A stretch of 64,000 nucleotides of DNA, taken from NCBI GenBank assembly GCA_937920085.1, contig CALETE010000081.1, forward strand, positions 1-64,000. The letters are read 5' to 3'. The stretch comes from an uncultured Alphaproteobacteria bacterium. GTDB taxonomy: Bacteria > Pseudomonadota > Alphaproteobacteria > Caulobacterales > Caulobacteraceae. The notes below the pieces were generated by a model, which did no database searches, had not been told where the DNA came from, and was given only the letters and a program-made list of their open reading frames with translations. The translations under genes were made by a program, and so were the position numbers. Of the stretch, positions 28,511-37,097 are shown in pieces; the first letter of the stretch is position 1, and each line of letters opens with the position of its first letter.

Positions 28511-29422
28511 CTATGCGGGTGGCAGTCGGAACCGGCGGGTTTCTCGCAGGAGAATATAGACCCCACTCCCGGCAACAACCAGGGCCCCGGCCCAGGTAAA
28601 GACCTTTGGAATTTCATGCCAAATGAAAAAGCCGAACAGGGTGGCCCAAACCATTTGCGTGTAGTCGAAGGGGGCCACCACCGCGACATTGGCCCGGCGC
28701 AGGGCTTCGGTCAGAAAGAGCTGGCCAACCCCGCCCAACAAGCCACCCAAGATGAGAAAACCAAGGATTGAGAGGTTTGGCATGACCCAACCGAAGGGCA
28801 AGCTGGCCAGCCCCAGCACTGTGCCTGCCAGGGTGAAATAGAAGACAATAGTCGGCCCTGGTTCCGTCCGGCCGATTTCTCGAATGGCGATTTGCGCCCC
28901 AGCGGCAGACACCGCCGAAATCAGCGCGAAGACGACCCCTATACCTGCAAAATGCGCAGGGTCAGGGTGGATCATGATCAGAACCCCAATGAATCCGACC
29001 GCGACGGCCGCCCACCGATGGGGGCCTACGGGCTCGCGCAGAATCCAGGCCGAAAGCGCGGTCATAAAGAGGGGTGACGAGAAGGATAACGCCGTGGACT
29101 GGGTGAGGGGCAGGAGACTGACAGCAGAAAACCCGAACACCATGCCCGACAGGCCGATGGAGCTTCGGATCAAATGCCCAATGGGGCGTTTTGTCTTTAG
29201 GACTCCCAGCCCAGAGGTCCGGCTAACGTAAAGAAGAACCGGAATGAAGGCGAAGGCATTGCGGAAGAAGACGATCTCAAGGACCGGTACCCCGTGTCCC
29301 GAAGTCCATTTCACAATTGCCCCGAGGCCGGCCATGCAGCACATGGCAGCCACGCGAAATAGGATGCCAAGTCCGGTATTCTGGACCTGAGCATGTGGCT
29401 GGGAATTGGGGTTTGAGGACAA
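28511..29422 (-). CDS. DMT/EamA family transporter
   Basis: A drug/metabolite transporter of 303 residues with ten hydrophobic helices arranged as two EamA repeats. The first repeat includes FFRNAFAFIPVLLYV and the loop STALSFSSPLFMTALSAWIL; the second contains ANVAVVAPFDYTQMVWATLFGF. These are the typical mid-repeat P/S/T-rich motifs. It probably exports amino acids or small metabolites. The substrate is not predictable. The start ATG 29422 follows a weak ribosome binding site. No coupled neighbour. Confidence 0.85.
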   Translation of the reverse strand: MSSNPNSQPHAQVQNTGLGILFRVAAMCCMAGLGAIVKWTSGHGVPVLEIVFFRNAFAFIPVLLYVSRTSGLGVLKTKRPIGHLIRSSIGLSGMVFGFSAVSLLPLTQSTALSFSSPLFMTALSAWILREPVGPHRWAAVAVGFIGVLIMIHPDPAHFAGIGVVFALISAVSAAGAQIAIREIGRTEPGPTIVFYFTLAGTVLGLASLPFGWVMPNLSILGFLILGGLLGGVGQLFLTEALRRANVAVVAPFDYTQMVWATLFGFFIWHEIPKVFTWAGALVVAGSGVYILLRETRRFRLPPA

Positions 29423-29484
29423 GTTCGGCTCCAGACGGAGGACCGCTTACGCCGCCTTTGTGGCTCGCGCCAGTCTATCTGGAC

Positions 29485-30249
29485 TCAAGACTTACGGGTG
29501 GCCTCTGCGCGTCCTTCGAACTCTCGCAAAAGATCAGGCAAGCTTCGCCAGGTCATATCTGGCCGCCCATCTGACCAGGTCAGGAATTTTCTAAGAAAGG
29601 CCCAGGCGGCAGGATCGTGGGCAAGATGATGGGTTAGAAGCCCAATTGGCGCATGCCAGGCGCGAGCCTTGCGTCGAACGATCAGCAGTTTTCGGAAATC
29701 CCGCAAGAAACGCGCCTCACCGCGGAATCGCGCGCCATTCTTCCATCGCATGAGGTCCAGGTGCGCATCGACGCGAAACGGGGTTGTCTGATCCTGTAGG
29801 CCGCCCCAGGCAGACAGCCCCCGATAGGCGCAATCGCGCAGGGCAAACGACAATTCGGGGTGGATGTCATTCCAGGGGGGGACGAAAATGGCCTCTGCCC
29901 CTTCAATCTTTGATAGGTTCTTCCAACCCGCGCGGATCTGAGTTGAGATGCGAATACGAGGCCACTCATGGGGAAACTCCCCTGCCAAGGGACCAGCCCG
30001 GCGATTTTGGTGATCCACCCCATGTTGGACAATGCAAAGATTTGCCGATGACCTTAACCGACCCGCCAGGGGCGACAGATCGCCGACCGGAATAACCGCC
30101 AGGGTCAGCGGACGGTCTTGTTGAACCTCCAACAACTGATCCAAGGATGGGGTCGGCTCAGAGGCGTCATCATCACGCCACCAGATATTTGCGGTGCGGC
30201 CAGCCCGACGCCAAAGCGCAAGTTCAAACTCCAGCCAGGCCCAATTCAT
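29485..30249 (-). CDS. Polysaccharide deacetylase-like protein
   Basis: A 254-residue protein of the NodB-homology type seen in caulobacterial genomes. The metal-site Asp pair is visible as IWWRDDDASEPTPSL near residue 25, and the His motif is IVQHGVDHQNRR near residue 77. FVPPWNDIHPEL at about 117 corresponds to the RPPxG/W block. No signal peptide is present, so it is either cytosolic or exported by another route. The substrate may be a cell-surface glycan; family placement is from motifs only. Confidence 0.72.
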   Translation of the reverse strand: MNWAWLEFELALWRRAGRTANIWWRDDDASEPTPSLDQLLEVQQDRPLTLAVIPVGDLSPLAGRLRSSANLCIVQHGVDHQNRRAGPLAGEFPHEWPRIRISTQIRAGWKNLSKIEGAEAIFVPPWNDIHPELSFALRDCAYRGLSAWGGLQDQTTPFRVDAHLDLMRWKNGARFRGEARFLRDFRKLLIVRRKARAWHAPIGLLTHHLAHDPAAWAFLRKFLTWSDGRPDMTWRSLPDLLREFEGRAEATRKS

Positions 30250-30456
30250 TCCGGTAAAGAGCCCCTGAGGTCGCTGGTCACAGAGCCGCCGCTTTTGCGT
30301 CGCCTAAGCGGTTAACGCCGCAGTCCAAGCCAACCCTCAGTACAAATCTTCAATCAAGGCCTCTCAACCTTGAGCCCATGGCGTTAGGGCGTTACTCAAT
30401 CGAACGGGTCGCTAGGCCCAAGCTGCGGATACGAACGGACGACTCGCCCCACGCCC

Positions 30457-30984
30457 ATGGTCAGCTCCCCGCCCTCTTCGACGCAGCTCATGGATGCCTA
30501 TTTTGAGCGCAGACCCAATCTGGTGCGGTTCTTTGCGGCGCGCCTGGGCTCGGTTGCGTCAGCAGAAGATCTGACCCAAGACCTCTATCTGAAGATCTCC
30601 GCCTATGATCAGGGCGCAGAGGTCGATCGGCCCATGGCGCTGCTCTACCGCATCGCGGCCAACCTCATGCTGGATCGGCTGAGACATGAAAGGCGATCCA
30701 TCCTGCGGGATGAAGAGTGGCGTCGCATTCTCCGCACCCGGCTGGGGGAGGAGGATGTGGATGAGGCGCCCGCCGCGGACGATGCCCTGGGGGCGCGGCA
30801 GAGATTGACCCAATTAATGTGTGCCCTAGAGGCCCTCCCCCCGCGCATGCGTGAGGCTTTTACCTTGCACAAGCTGGAGGGCCACAGCCATGCCGAGACA
30901 GCACGGGCGATGAACATCTCGATCAGCGCCGTGGAGAAACACATCAGCGGTGCGATGCGCCATCTGCTGCATTGGGGATCCTAG
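30457..30984 (+). CDS. ECF RNA polymerase sigma factor, FecI type
   Basis: An extracytoplasmic-function sigma factor of 175 residues. Region 2 is FFAARLGSVASAEDLTQDLYLKI followed by RPMALLYRIAANLMLDRLRHERR. Region 4 is MREAFTLHKLEGHSHAETARAMNISISAVEKHISGAMRHL, an HTH that reads the -35 element. The adjacent FecR-like gene and TonB receptor with signalling domain make the standard surface-signalling triad, where substrate binding outside releases the sigma factor to transcribe the receptor gene. Confidence 0.92.
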   Translation: MVSSPPSSTQLMDAYFERRPNLVRFFAARLGSVASAEDLTQDLYLKISAYDQGAEVDRPMALLYRIAANLMLDRLRHERRSILRDEEWRRILRTRLGEEDVDEAPAADDALGARQRLTQLMCALEALPPRMREAFTLHKLEGHSHAETARAMNISISAVEKHISGAMRHLLHWGS

Positions 30985-31034
30985 CGGGTTTTCGGCGCGA
31001 AGGCCTGAATCGGACTACACGGGGTAGAAATTAA

Positions 31035-31071
31035 CGATTTCACCCTGGCGACCGGGGGGTGAGTGAAATCG
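31035..31071. repeat. Inverted repeat between sigma factor and FecR genes
   Basis: Perfect 9-bp arms CGATTTCAC (31035-31043) and GTGAAATCG (31063-31071) enclose 19 bases that can pair further (CCC with GGG). Flanks TTAACGA and TCGTTATTAA extend the symmetry imperfectly. It lies in the 139-base gap before fecR and could be an mRNA stem-loop lowering read-through, or an operator. There is no T-run, so a classical terminator is unlikely. Confidence 0.5.
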
Positions 31072-31123
31072 GCGTCGTTATTAACTTTAAGAGGTGGATT
31101 GGCGGGTGGGGCTGCGTGGTTAG

Positions 31124-32071
31124 ATGACTGATCAGACAGATGACATGACGGTCCCTGGCAGCGCGATCCAGGAGGCGGCCCTGGGCTGGGTGCTGCGGCT
31201 CAGTCGATCCACTGTGGGTGAGCGCGATTGGATCGCGTTCAACGCCTGGCTTGATGCGGAGGAAGCTCATCGCCAAGCCTATGACCAGGCCATCAATCTC
31301 TGGTCAGACTATCAAGCCGTCGCAGGTGCGCCGAAGGTCGCAAGACCTGTCAGGACTTGGCGAAGGGCTGCGGTCCCCGGAATCGCCATTGCTGCGTCTG
31401 TCTTGGTGGTGCTGGCCGCAACTGACGCTTTCGCCCCGACCCAGGTCCTCATCACGCAAAAGGGTGAAACGCGAAGCTTTCGTCTTCAGGACGGCTCCCG
31501 CATTGACCTGAACGCTGGCTCAAGTCTCAAGGTGAAGCTGGGATGGCGGACCCGTCAGGTTGAAATGACAGACGCTGAAGCGGTGTTCGACGTGGCCAAG
31601 GACCCGCGGCGTCCCTTTGTGATCACGGCGGGCGACGAAAAGATCCGGGTTGTCGGAACGCGCTTTAATGTCCGGCGGCGTGATGGCGTCCAGTCGGTCA
31701 CCGTTGAGCGCGGTCGGGTCGAGGTTGCGTCGGCTGATCACAAAACCATGGTCGCCCTTATGCCGGGCCAAAGACTGGATCATCATGAAGGCATGGGCCC
31801 GGCGCAGGTGCGCACCTTTGACCCAGAGGTCGCCATGAGCTGGCGCTCGGGTCGATTGATCTATCGCAATGAGCCCCTCAGCAACGTCGCCGCAGACCTC
31901 ACCCGCCTGTCGGGGCCTAGGGTTCGCTTAGCCGATGCAAGGACCGGTGACCTGACCTTCTCCGGCGTGATCGCGGCAAAGGATAGCCAATCGGGGGCCA
32001 GGGTCCTGGGTCTGCTGGCCCCCGTCACCGTTCAGGAGACCCCATCTGGTCTTCTCCTGCGGCGAAACTAG
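31124..32071 (+). CDS. FecR family anti-sigma/sigma regulator
   Basis: An inner-membrane regulator that relays the signal from the TonB receptor to the FecI-type sigma factor. The N-terminal cytoplasmic DUF4880-like domain (ALGWVLRLSRSTVGERDWIAFNAWLDAEEAHRQAY) is followed by one membrane helix (AVPGIAIAASVLVVLAATDA) and the periplasmic FecR domain (TRSFRLQDGSRIDLNAGSSL; FVITAGDEKIRVVGTRFNVR). A C-terminal STN-like segment (LSNVAADLTRLSGPRVRL) ends it. The 315 residues are normal. The TonB receptor frame continues in the same reading frame after its TAG stop. Confidence 0.92.
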   Translation: MTDQTDDMTVPGSAIQEAALGWVLRLSRSTVGERDWIAFNAWLDAEEAHRQAYDQAINLWSDYQAVAGAPKVARPVRTWRRAAVPGIAIAASVLVVLAATDAFAPTQVLITQKGETRSFRLQDGSRIDLNAGSSLKVKLGWRTRQVEMTDAEAVFDVAKDPRRPFVITAGDEKIRVVGTRFNVRRRDGVQSVTVERGRVEVASADHKTMVALMPGQRLDHHEGMGPAQVRTFDPEVAMSWRSGRLIYRNEPLSNVAADLTRLSGPRVRLADARTGDLTFSGVIAAKDSQSGARVLGLLAPVTVQETPSGLLLRRN

Positions 32072-32089
32072 CGAAACCAGGATCAGCTT

Positions 32090-34546
32090 ATTCAAATCAA
32101 GGCCTCACATGTTGCCGGTGCCTTAGTCCTGATCGTGACGACAGTCGTCGCAACCTCTGCGGCAACCGCGCCTATAAGGCGTAAATTCAATGTCAGACCA
32201 CAACCGGTTGCCGACGCCCTCATCGATTTTGCCGTGCAGGCGGATATCTCAATTGGTGGCGTGGCGGCGTGCAAGGGCCAATCTGGCAGGCTCCAGGGGG
32301 CCTACACTATTGCCGACGCTGCGGCACGGCTGACCGCTGGCTCTTGCCAGTTCGAGCTGGTTGACAGTCGGACCCTTCGCATTCGCCCACCTCAAAAAAT
32401 CCCTCAGGCCACAGGGGTTGTTCTTGCAAACCTGGGGGCCCCGCGACCTGCGCAGGAAGAGCCCGTCGCCGTCGCAGAGGTCCTGGTCACCTCGACCAAG
32501 CGCATCGAGTCTGTGGGCACGGTGCCGGCCTCGATCAGCGTGCTGGGCCATGACGGCCTGGACCTAGCCGGTGTGGTGGATGAGCGCAGCGCCATACGCC
32601 AGATCGCTGGGGTGACCATGACCAATCTGGGGGCGGGGCGAGATAAGATCCTGCTGCGGGGGCTGTCAGATGGGGCCTTCACCGGACGGACGCGGTCCAC
32701 CGTCGGGACCTTTCTGGACAATGCCCCGATTACCTATAATGCCCCCAACCCAGACCTGAAGCTGGCCGATATAGACGCCATCGAAGTGGTGCGGGGGCCG
32801 CAAGGGGCACTCTATGGGTCCGGATCCCTCAGCGGCGTCTTCCGGATCGTGACCCGAAAGCCAGAGCTGGATCACAGCAGCGGCGAGCTCTCGGTGGGCT
32901 ATGGCTGGACCCTGTCCGGCTCTGACAGCACAGACCTGCAGGCCATGGCCAATCTGCCCCTCGTGCAGGGAACCGCCGCCCTGCGCGGGGTTGTCTATCA
33001 CGAGGTTCGGGGCGGCTATCTGGACAACCTCGACCTGCGCCTGACCAATGTGGACAAAACCACCCGGGACGGCGGTCGCGTCGCCCTGCGGGTTGTACTG
33101 TCAGACAACTGGTCCCTGAACCTCTCGGCCGCCGACCAGAGGCTGAAAACCAATGACGCCCAATATGTCAGCAGCCTGAAAGGTGCGACCCGCACCAACC
33201 GGGTGCGCGAAAGCCATGACAATAAGTTTTTCGAGACGGCTGCCGTCCTAGAGGGGGTCGAAAACTGGGGCCGCATTGTCTCGTCCAGCGCCTTTGTCCG
33301 GCACAAATTCGACAGCCACTATGATGCCACAGCTGCCCTTTCGATCTTTGACGACAGCGTCGCTGATTTCGGGGTTTATACAGAGGGTGGTGCCTTGGAC
33401 ATCGCCTCTCAGGACCTGGTCTTCACCTCGCCCAACTCTGGCCCCCTGCGCTGGTTGATCGGCGGCTATGCCTTCGCAGCCTTTGAGCAGACGCCCTCCA
33501 CCCTGGACAGCCGGGTCTCTGGCAGCAAGGTCCCCAAACGCATTTATACCGAGCACCGCAAGGACCGGGTTGTGGGGGCATCCTATTATGGCAAGGCCAG
33601 CTGGACCTTCGCCCCGGGTTGGAGCGGGTCTGTCGGCGGTCGGGTTTTCAATATTGGCCTGCGTACCCGCTCAGAGGTCACGGTCCTAAACCCCAGCCAG
33701 GCCCGCGACCTGTTCAAGACCGACGCGTTTCGCGGGGTGTCCCCAGAGATTTCCATCCAGCATGCCTGGACCAATGGAAACTTCGCCTATGCCCTGGTGT
33801 CGGAAGGCTTTCGGCCGGGGGGATTTAATTCCGGAGGCCTGTCAAAGCCCTCTGCCAGCAAGGCCGCCTTCCGACCGGACCGGCTGAGGAATTACGAGAT
33901 CGGCGCGAAATTCCGCCTGTTCGACCGTCGTCTGCAGATCAATACCGCCGCCTTCTATGACGTCTGGACCGACATTCAGACCGATCAGTACCTGTCCTCG
34001 GGCCTGTCCTATACCGCCAATGTCGGCGATGGCCGCGATAGGGGCGTGGAGGTCGAAGCGGTCTGGAAACCCAACGAAACCTGGACCCTGATGGGCAATA
34101 TGCTGTTGGCAGACCCCAAGGTCACCCGCATTGACCCAGCCTTCATCAACCGCCCACAGACCTCGGTCACCCCCAAGCCAGGGTCGGGGGCAAGTCAGCC
34201 GCAATTGCCAGGGGTGCCCGACCTGTCCTTAGGCAGCCTACTGGCCTACCAACATCCCCTCCATGACGGCCAAACCCTGCGGCTCTCGGCCGAACTTGGC
34301 TATGTGGGACATTCAAGATTGACCTTTGATCCCGCCTATTCGCCGAAGATGGGGGGATATGCCACCGCCGCCCTGACGGCCCAGCTGCTCTTTGCCGACT
34401 GGCGATTGAGCGCCCATCTGGAAAACGTCGCCAACTCCAAGGGCGACACCTTCGCCTATGGAAATCCCTTCTCTTTCGGCCAGGTCCGGCAGGCAACCCC
34501 GCAAAGGCCCCGGACCCTGAGTCTCGACGTTTCCAGGGTTTTTTAA
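32090..34546 (+). CDS. TonB-dependent receptor with STN signalling domain
   Basis: An outer-membrane transporter for an iron chelate or other scarce ligand. It has an N-terminal STN domain (RRKFNVRPQPVADALIDFAVQADIS), a TonB box region near EVLVTSTKR, a plug (IEVVRGPQGALYGSGSLSGVF), and a 22-strand barrel ending LSLDVSRVF. The only standard start codon is GTG 32135, which would leave a truncated signal peptide lacking a basic end. The frame is open from 32072 and an ATT at 32090, with AGGAT about eight bases upstream, would give IQIKASHVAGALVLIVTTVV and a cleavage site at ATA, a full signal peptide. I therefore propose ATT 32090; the stop of fecR lies 19 bases upstream in the same frame. Confidence 0.85.
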   Translation: MQIKASHVAGALVLIVTTVVATSAATAPIRRKFNVRPQPVADALIDFAVQADISIGGVAACKGQSGRLQGAYTIADAAARLTAGSCQFELVDSRTLRIRPPQKIPQATGVVLANLGAPRPAQEEPVAVAEVLVTSTKRIESVGTVPASISVLGHDGLDLAGVVDERSAIRQIAGVTMTNLGAGRDKILLRGLSDGAFTGRTRSTVGTFLDNAPITYNAPNPDLKLADIDAIEVVRGPQGALYGSGSLSGVFRIVTRKPELDHSSGELSVGYGWTLSGSDSTDLQAMANLPLVQGTAALRGVVYHEVRGGYLDNLDLRLTNVDKTTRDGGRVALRVVLSDNWSLNLSAADQRLKTNDAQYVSSLKGATRTNRVRESHDNKFFETAAVLEGVENWGRIVSSSAFVRHKFDSHYDATAALSIFDDSVADFGVYTEGGALDIASQDLVFTSPNSGPLRWLIGGYAFAAFEQTPSTLDSRVSGSKVPKRIYTEHRKDRVVGASYYGKASWTFAPGWSGSVGGRVFNIGLRTRSEVTVLNPSQARDLFKTDAFRGVSPEISIQHAWTNGNFAYALVSEGFRPGGFNSGGLSKPSASKAAFRPDRLRNYEIGAKFRLFDRRLQINTAAFYDVWTDIQTDQYLSSGLSYTANVGDGRDRGVEVEAVWKPNETWTLMGNMLLADPKVTRIDPAFINRPQTSVTPKPGSGASQPQLPGVPDLSLGSLLAYQHPLHDGQTLRLSAELGYVGHSRLTFDPAYSPKMGGYATAALTAQLLFADWRLSAHLENVANSKGDTFAYGNPFSFGQVRQATPQRPRTLSLDVSRVF

Positions 34547-34647
34547 CTTTTTGTAAACCCCCCACCTGGGGGAAAACCCCTAGGGCGGCGTCTTACCCAT
34601 GAGCCGGCAATGAAATCTGTCGGCGGATCGTGGAAGGGCGTCCTGTC

Positions 34648-35493
34648 ATGGCAAGATTATCGGGTTTGGTTTGTGTTCGCGACGAAGAAGCGCGCCTGAC
34701 GGACTGTCTGAATCGCTTAGCGTTTTGCGATGAGATCATCGTGGTTGCCGACCGCTGTTCTGACCGTACCGAATACCTGGCCGCCGCCCTTGGGGCCCGG
34801 GTGGTCTCTGGTGCCTTCCCCCTGGAGGGCCCGCGCAAGCAGGCCGGGGTTGAGGCCTGCACCGGCGATTGGATCATCGAGATCGACGCTGATGAGTGGG
34901 TCTCGCCCTCCCTCGGCCGCGAAATCCGCGCCGCCATCGCCTCTGACCCCCAGGGCGACTATTTCCAGATCCCCGTCGACAACTTCGTCGGCCAGCGCCT
35001 GGTGCGCCGGGGCTGGGGCGGATCCTTTGGCACCTCGTCCGTCTCGCGCCTCTATCGCAAGGGCGCCAAGTGCTGGAAGGATCACCGGGTCCATCCCGGC
35101 GTCACCTATGCCGGAACCCTGGCCGGCGCCCTGAAAACCCCCATCGAGCACAAGGTCGATGACGACATTGCCGACATGGTCGCCCGCCTGAACCGCTATA
35201 CCGACCTGCGCGCCCTGGATCAGGCCGACAGCGGCCAAAAGCTCGGCCTGGCCGACAATGTTTTCCGCGGCGTTCGCCGGTTCTTCAAATGCTATGTGGG
35301 TCGGCAGGGCTATAAGGAGGGCGAGCTTGGCTTCCTCATCGCCCTGATGGCGGGCCTCTACCCCATTCTGTCCTGCCTCAAGGCCCGGGAAATCCTGCTC
35401 CAACGCAAGACGCCCAAGCCCGCCGCCGAACTGGTCACCCTGCACCCCAAGCCAAATCGCGACCCCGCCGAACAGCGCACCGTCGCGGCTTAG
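34648..35493 (+). CDS. Glycosyltransferase family 2, WaaE/LPS-core type
   Basis: A GT-A fold transferase resembling lipopolysaccharide-core glucosyltransferases. The N-terminal nucleotide-binding region reads LSGLVCVRDEEARLTDCLNR and EIIVVADRCSDRT. The metal-binding DXD-like motif is EIDADEWVSP near residue 88. WGGSFGTSSVSRLYRKG is a family-typical acceptor-side segment. I chose ATG 34648 with GGAAGGG upstream over GTG 34630. Its 281 residues are normal. It stands alone before the repeat block. Confidence 0.85.
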   Translation: MARLSGLVCVRDEEARLTDCLNRLAFCDEIIVVADRCSDRTEYLAAALGARVVSGAFPLEGPRKQAGVEACTGDWIIEIDADEWVSPSLGREIRAAIASDPQGDYFQIPVDNFVGQRLVRRGWGGSFGTSSVSRLYRKGAKCWKDHRVHPGVTYAGTLAGALKTPIEHKVDDDIADMVARLNRYTDLRALDQADSGQKLGLADNVFRGVRRFFKCYVGRQGYKEGELGFLIALMAGLYPILSCLKAREILLQRKTPKPAAELVTLHPKPNRDPAEQRTVAA

Positions 35494-35508
35494 GGGGTGG
35501 CCCCAACC

Positions 35509-35945
35509 ACCGGTCACCCCGGCGAAGGCCGGGGTCCAGGTCGTAGGGCGCTGCGCCTGGCGTCAATCCGGAAAGCGGCTCCTCCGGCAAACACTGTGGA
35601 TGAAACTGGATACCGGCCTTCGCCGGTATGACCGGGGATGGGAAGACAGCCCCGCCCTGCCCCGACACACCGGTCACCCCAGCGAAGGCCGGGGGTAGAA
35701 GGTCCGCAGTGCACTCACCACAACCACCGGTCACCCCGGCGGAGGCCGGGGTCCAGGTCGTAGGGCTCGGCGTCTGACGTCAAATTCGGAAAGCGGCCTT
35801 CGCCAGTATGACCGGGGGTGGCGGAGGTCCGCAGTGCGCTAACTCAAACACCGGTCACCCCGGCGGAGGCCGGGGTCCAGGTCGTAGAGCGCTGCGCCTG
35901 ATGGCAAATCCGGAAAGCGGCTTCGCCGGTATGACCGGGGGTGGG
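35509..35945. repeat. Cluster of four related palindromic intergenic repeats
   Basis: Copies start at about 35509, 35669, 35726 and 35850 with ACCGGTCACCCC(G/A)GCG(A/G)AGGCCGGGG. Three continue with GTCCAGGTCGTAG and a middle part (CGGAAAGCGGC), and close with an inverted relative ending TATGACCGGGG, so each long unit is an imperfect palindrome of about 95-130 bases. The second is a short copy. A side sequence GGTCCGCAGTGC also recurs (35700, 35827). These resemble dispersed elements of Caulobacter/Sphingomonas genomes. No gene fits the gap 35494-36015. Confidence 0.85.
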
Positions 35946-36015
35946 GTTCTCACATTTGCCCCAGATCAAGGCCGCCTTGGCCGCCCGGGCCGATGCTGGT
36001 GGTCCTTCAACCCAC

Positions 36016-36071
36016 TGGTGCCCCAGGCCGGACTCGAACCAGCACGCCTCTCAGCAATAGATTTTGAGTCT
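36016..36071 (-). pseudogene. 3' half of host tRNA-Leu(CAA), left island junction (attL side)
   Basis: On the minus strand this reads AGACTCAAAATCTAT..., a variable arm, a T arm GCTGG-TTCGAGT-CCGGC and the acceptor strand CTGGGGC followed by ACCA. It lacks any D arm or 5' acceptor strand: the adjacent sequence past 36071 is AT-rich island DNA. Its acceptor strand pairs 7 of 7 with GCCCCAG at 58327-58333, showing that both halves were one gene. The break lies in the anticodon loop. Confidence 0.9.
36062..36071. other. attL core (10 bp) of the island
   Basis: TTTTGAGTCT here is identical to 58296-58305 and covers the anticodon loop and part of the stem of the interrupted tRNA-Leu. Flanking bases differ on both sides, so the identity block is only 10 bp. 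Removing 36072-58305 restores an 84-base tRNA-Leu(CAA) including CCA. Confidence 0.85.
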
Positions 36072-36127
36072 GGTTATGTCTAACTTATATTATTGAAAAA
36101 TAATAGTTATTTGGGCTTTTGTGAGCT

Positions 36128-36148
36128 AGTGCGCTAATCAGTGCGCTA
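36128..36148 (+). repeat. Left arm-type direct repeats (2 x AGTGCGCTA)
   Basis: Two identical 9-mers, AGTGCGCTA, at 36128-36136 and 36140-36148, spaced 12 bases start to start, lie 57 bases inside the left core. The same 9-mer recurs in the same orientation near the right end (58191-58218). This is the arrangement of arm sites bound by the N-terminal domain of lambda-type integrases; the role is inferred. Confidence 0.65.
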
Positions 36149-36158
36149 ATCGGCGCAC

Positions 36159-36186
36159 AAAAAAAGGGGCCGCGAACGACCCCTTT
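36159..36186 (-). terminator. Rho-independent terminator
   Basis: On the minus strand AAAGGGGTCG, loop TTCG, then CGGCCCCTTT form a 10-bp stem (one G-T pair) followed directly by a run of T. It lies 70 bases downstream of the small minus-strand gene ending at 36256 and probably ends that operon before the attachment site. Confidence 0.85.
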
Positions 36187-36255
36187 CGATCAAACTGACT
36201 GATTTGACGCTCGGACGCAAGAATGACGCGAAATCCTTCCACAGAGGTTAGCGAT

Positions 36256-36567
36256 TTAGAACAGTGTCCCTTGCCGCGCCTTGTCAAGGTGGCTGCGCCA
36301 TTCCTCGCAGGATGCTTCCTGATCCAGCCAGGCGCGAACGTAGGCAGCCGGACCTCCGGCGGCCTCGACTTCGCCCAATGGCAGGAAATGCGAGAGGTAG
36401 CCGGTCCTGGTGATCGGCAGCGCGTCACGGCGCGCGGTCTCGACTTGCAGATGGGCGATGCAAGCACCGGCTCCAAGCCACTCAGCTTCAAAGGAGACTG
36501 ACAGGGCTATGCCCTGCCAGTCGATAACGGTGGTGATGATGTGACGCTCTTTTACGATGGAGGTCAT
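36256..36567 (-). CDS. Small island protein of unknown function, 103 residues
   Basis: Second gene of a two-gene operon; its ATG overlaps the stop of the 73-residue gene (TAATG) and GGAGG sits six bases upstream, so I took 36567 rather than an upstream frame opening. The product (MTSIVKERHIITTVIDWQGI at the start, then EAEWLGAGACIAHLQVET) looks like a small soluble alpha/beta domain. It ends in a helix-rich tail (AAYVRAWLDQEASCEEW). I recognise it only as a type of protein common on alphaproteobacterial mobile elements and assign no function. Confidence 0.7.
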   Translation of the reverse strand: MTSIVKERHIITTVIDWQGIALSVSFEAEWLGAGACIAHLQVETARRDALPITRTGYLSHFLPLGEVEAAGGPAAYVRAWLDQEASCEEWRSHLDKARQGTLF

Positions 36568-36788
36568 TACTGACCTCCTTCTACGCCCATGCGCTCTGTG
36601 ATGGCCCGTAAGACCAGTCGGCCCTGAAGCGGGACGGCGTCGCACGAGAGGTTAAAGCCCATGCCGTCCTTGTTCGGCCAGGCTGCGCCTATGGGAGTCC
36701 AACTAGCAGATTGGCCTTCGCCAATGACACGATAGAGGCGATGGGTAGGTTTGGCGCCCGGCAGCTTGGGTTGAGATTGTTTAGCCAT
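36567..36788 (-). CDS. Small island protein of unknown function, 73 residues
   Basis: The first gene of a two-gene minus-strand operon. The product carries a basic, Pro-rich N terminus (MAKQSQPKLPGAKPTH) and a short domain RLYRVIGEGQSASWTPIGAAWPNKDG with the pattern G-A-A-W-x-N-K-D-G, seen in small proteins of plasmids and mobile islands in this class. AAGGAGACAGATC lies just upstream of the ATG. Its 5' leader shares a motif with that of ardC (see findings). Function unknown. Confidence 0.7.
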   Translation of the reverse strand: MAKQSQPKLPGAKPTHRLYRVIGEGQSASWTPIGAAWPNKDGMGFNLSCDAVPLQGRLVLRAITERMGVEGGQ

Positions 36789-37097
36789 GATCTGTCTCCT
36801 TCAATTCAGCCGCGAGACCATCCCGCGGCTTCATGGGGAGCCAAAGCAGCAGGCCATCGAGCTGGCGATCACACCTCGCGCATCAGCGCGCCCGAAGGGA
36901 GCGGAGCTGCACGGAACCGAAGGTGGAGGAAGCGAGCTGGGTTGAACGTCAGCGGGCCTGATGCAGAACGCTCACCGGATAGAAGCCGTTATGGTCGGGC
37001 CATCTGGGGGAACGAACGACGATAAACCCGCAATCTCAAACGTTCATGGTTTGATCTGGTGCGATTTGCTATGCCTATCATCCATGGAGGATTATTT
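36789..37097. other. Divergent intergenic region with a leader motif shared with ardC
   Basis: This 309-base gap separates the minus-strand small operon from the plus-strand AbiV-like gene. It contains a stem GCCGCG/CGCGGC at 36810-36830 and, at 36901-36943, the block GCGGAGCTGCAC ... GGAAGCGAGC ... GTTGA, which recurs 105-113 bases upstream of ardC. I see no gene in it; the longest frames have no ribosome binding site. Confidence 0.6.

Noticed and set aside
35509..35945. CRISPR-like repeat array
   Set aside because: Units are long imperfect palindromes with irregular spacing and related, decaying interiors; there are no uniform spacers and no cas genes.
36711..37025. Open frame in the gap before the AbiV-like gene
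   Set aside because: It overlaps the minus-strand gene at 36788, lacks a ribosome binding site and covers the shared leader motif.
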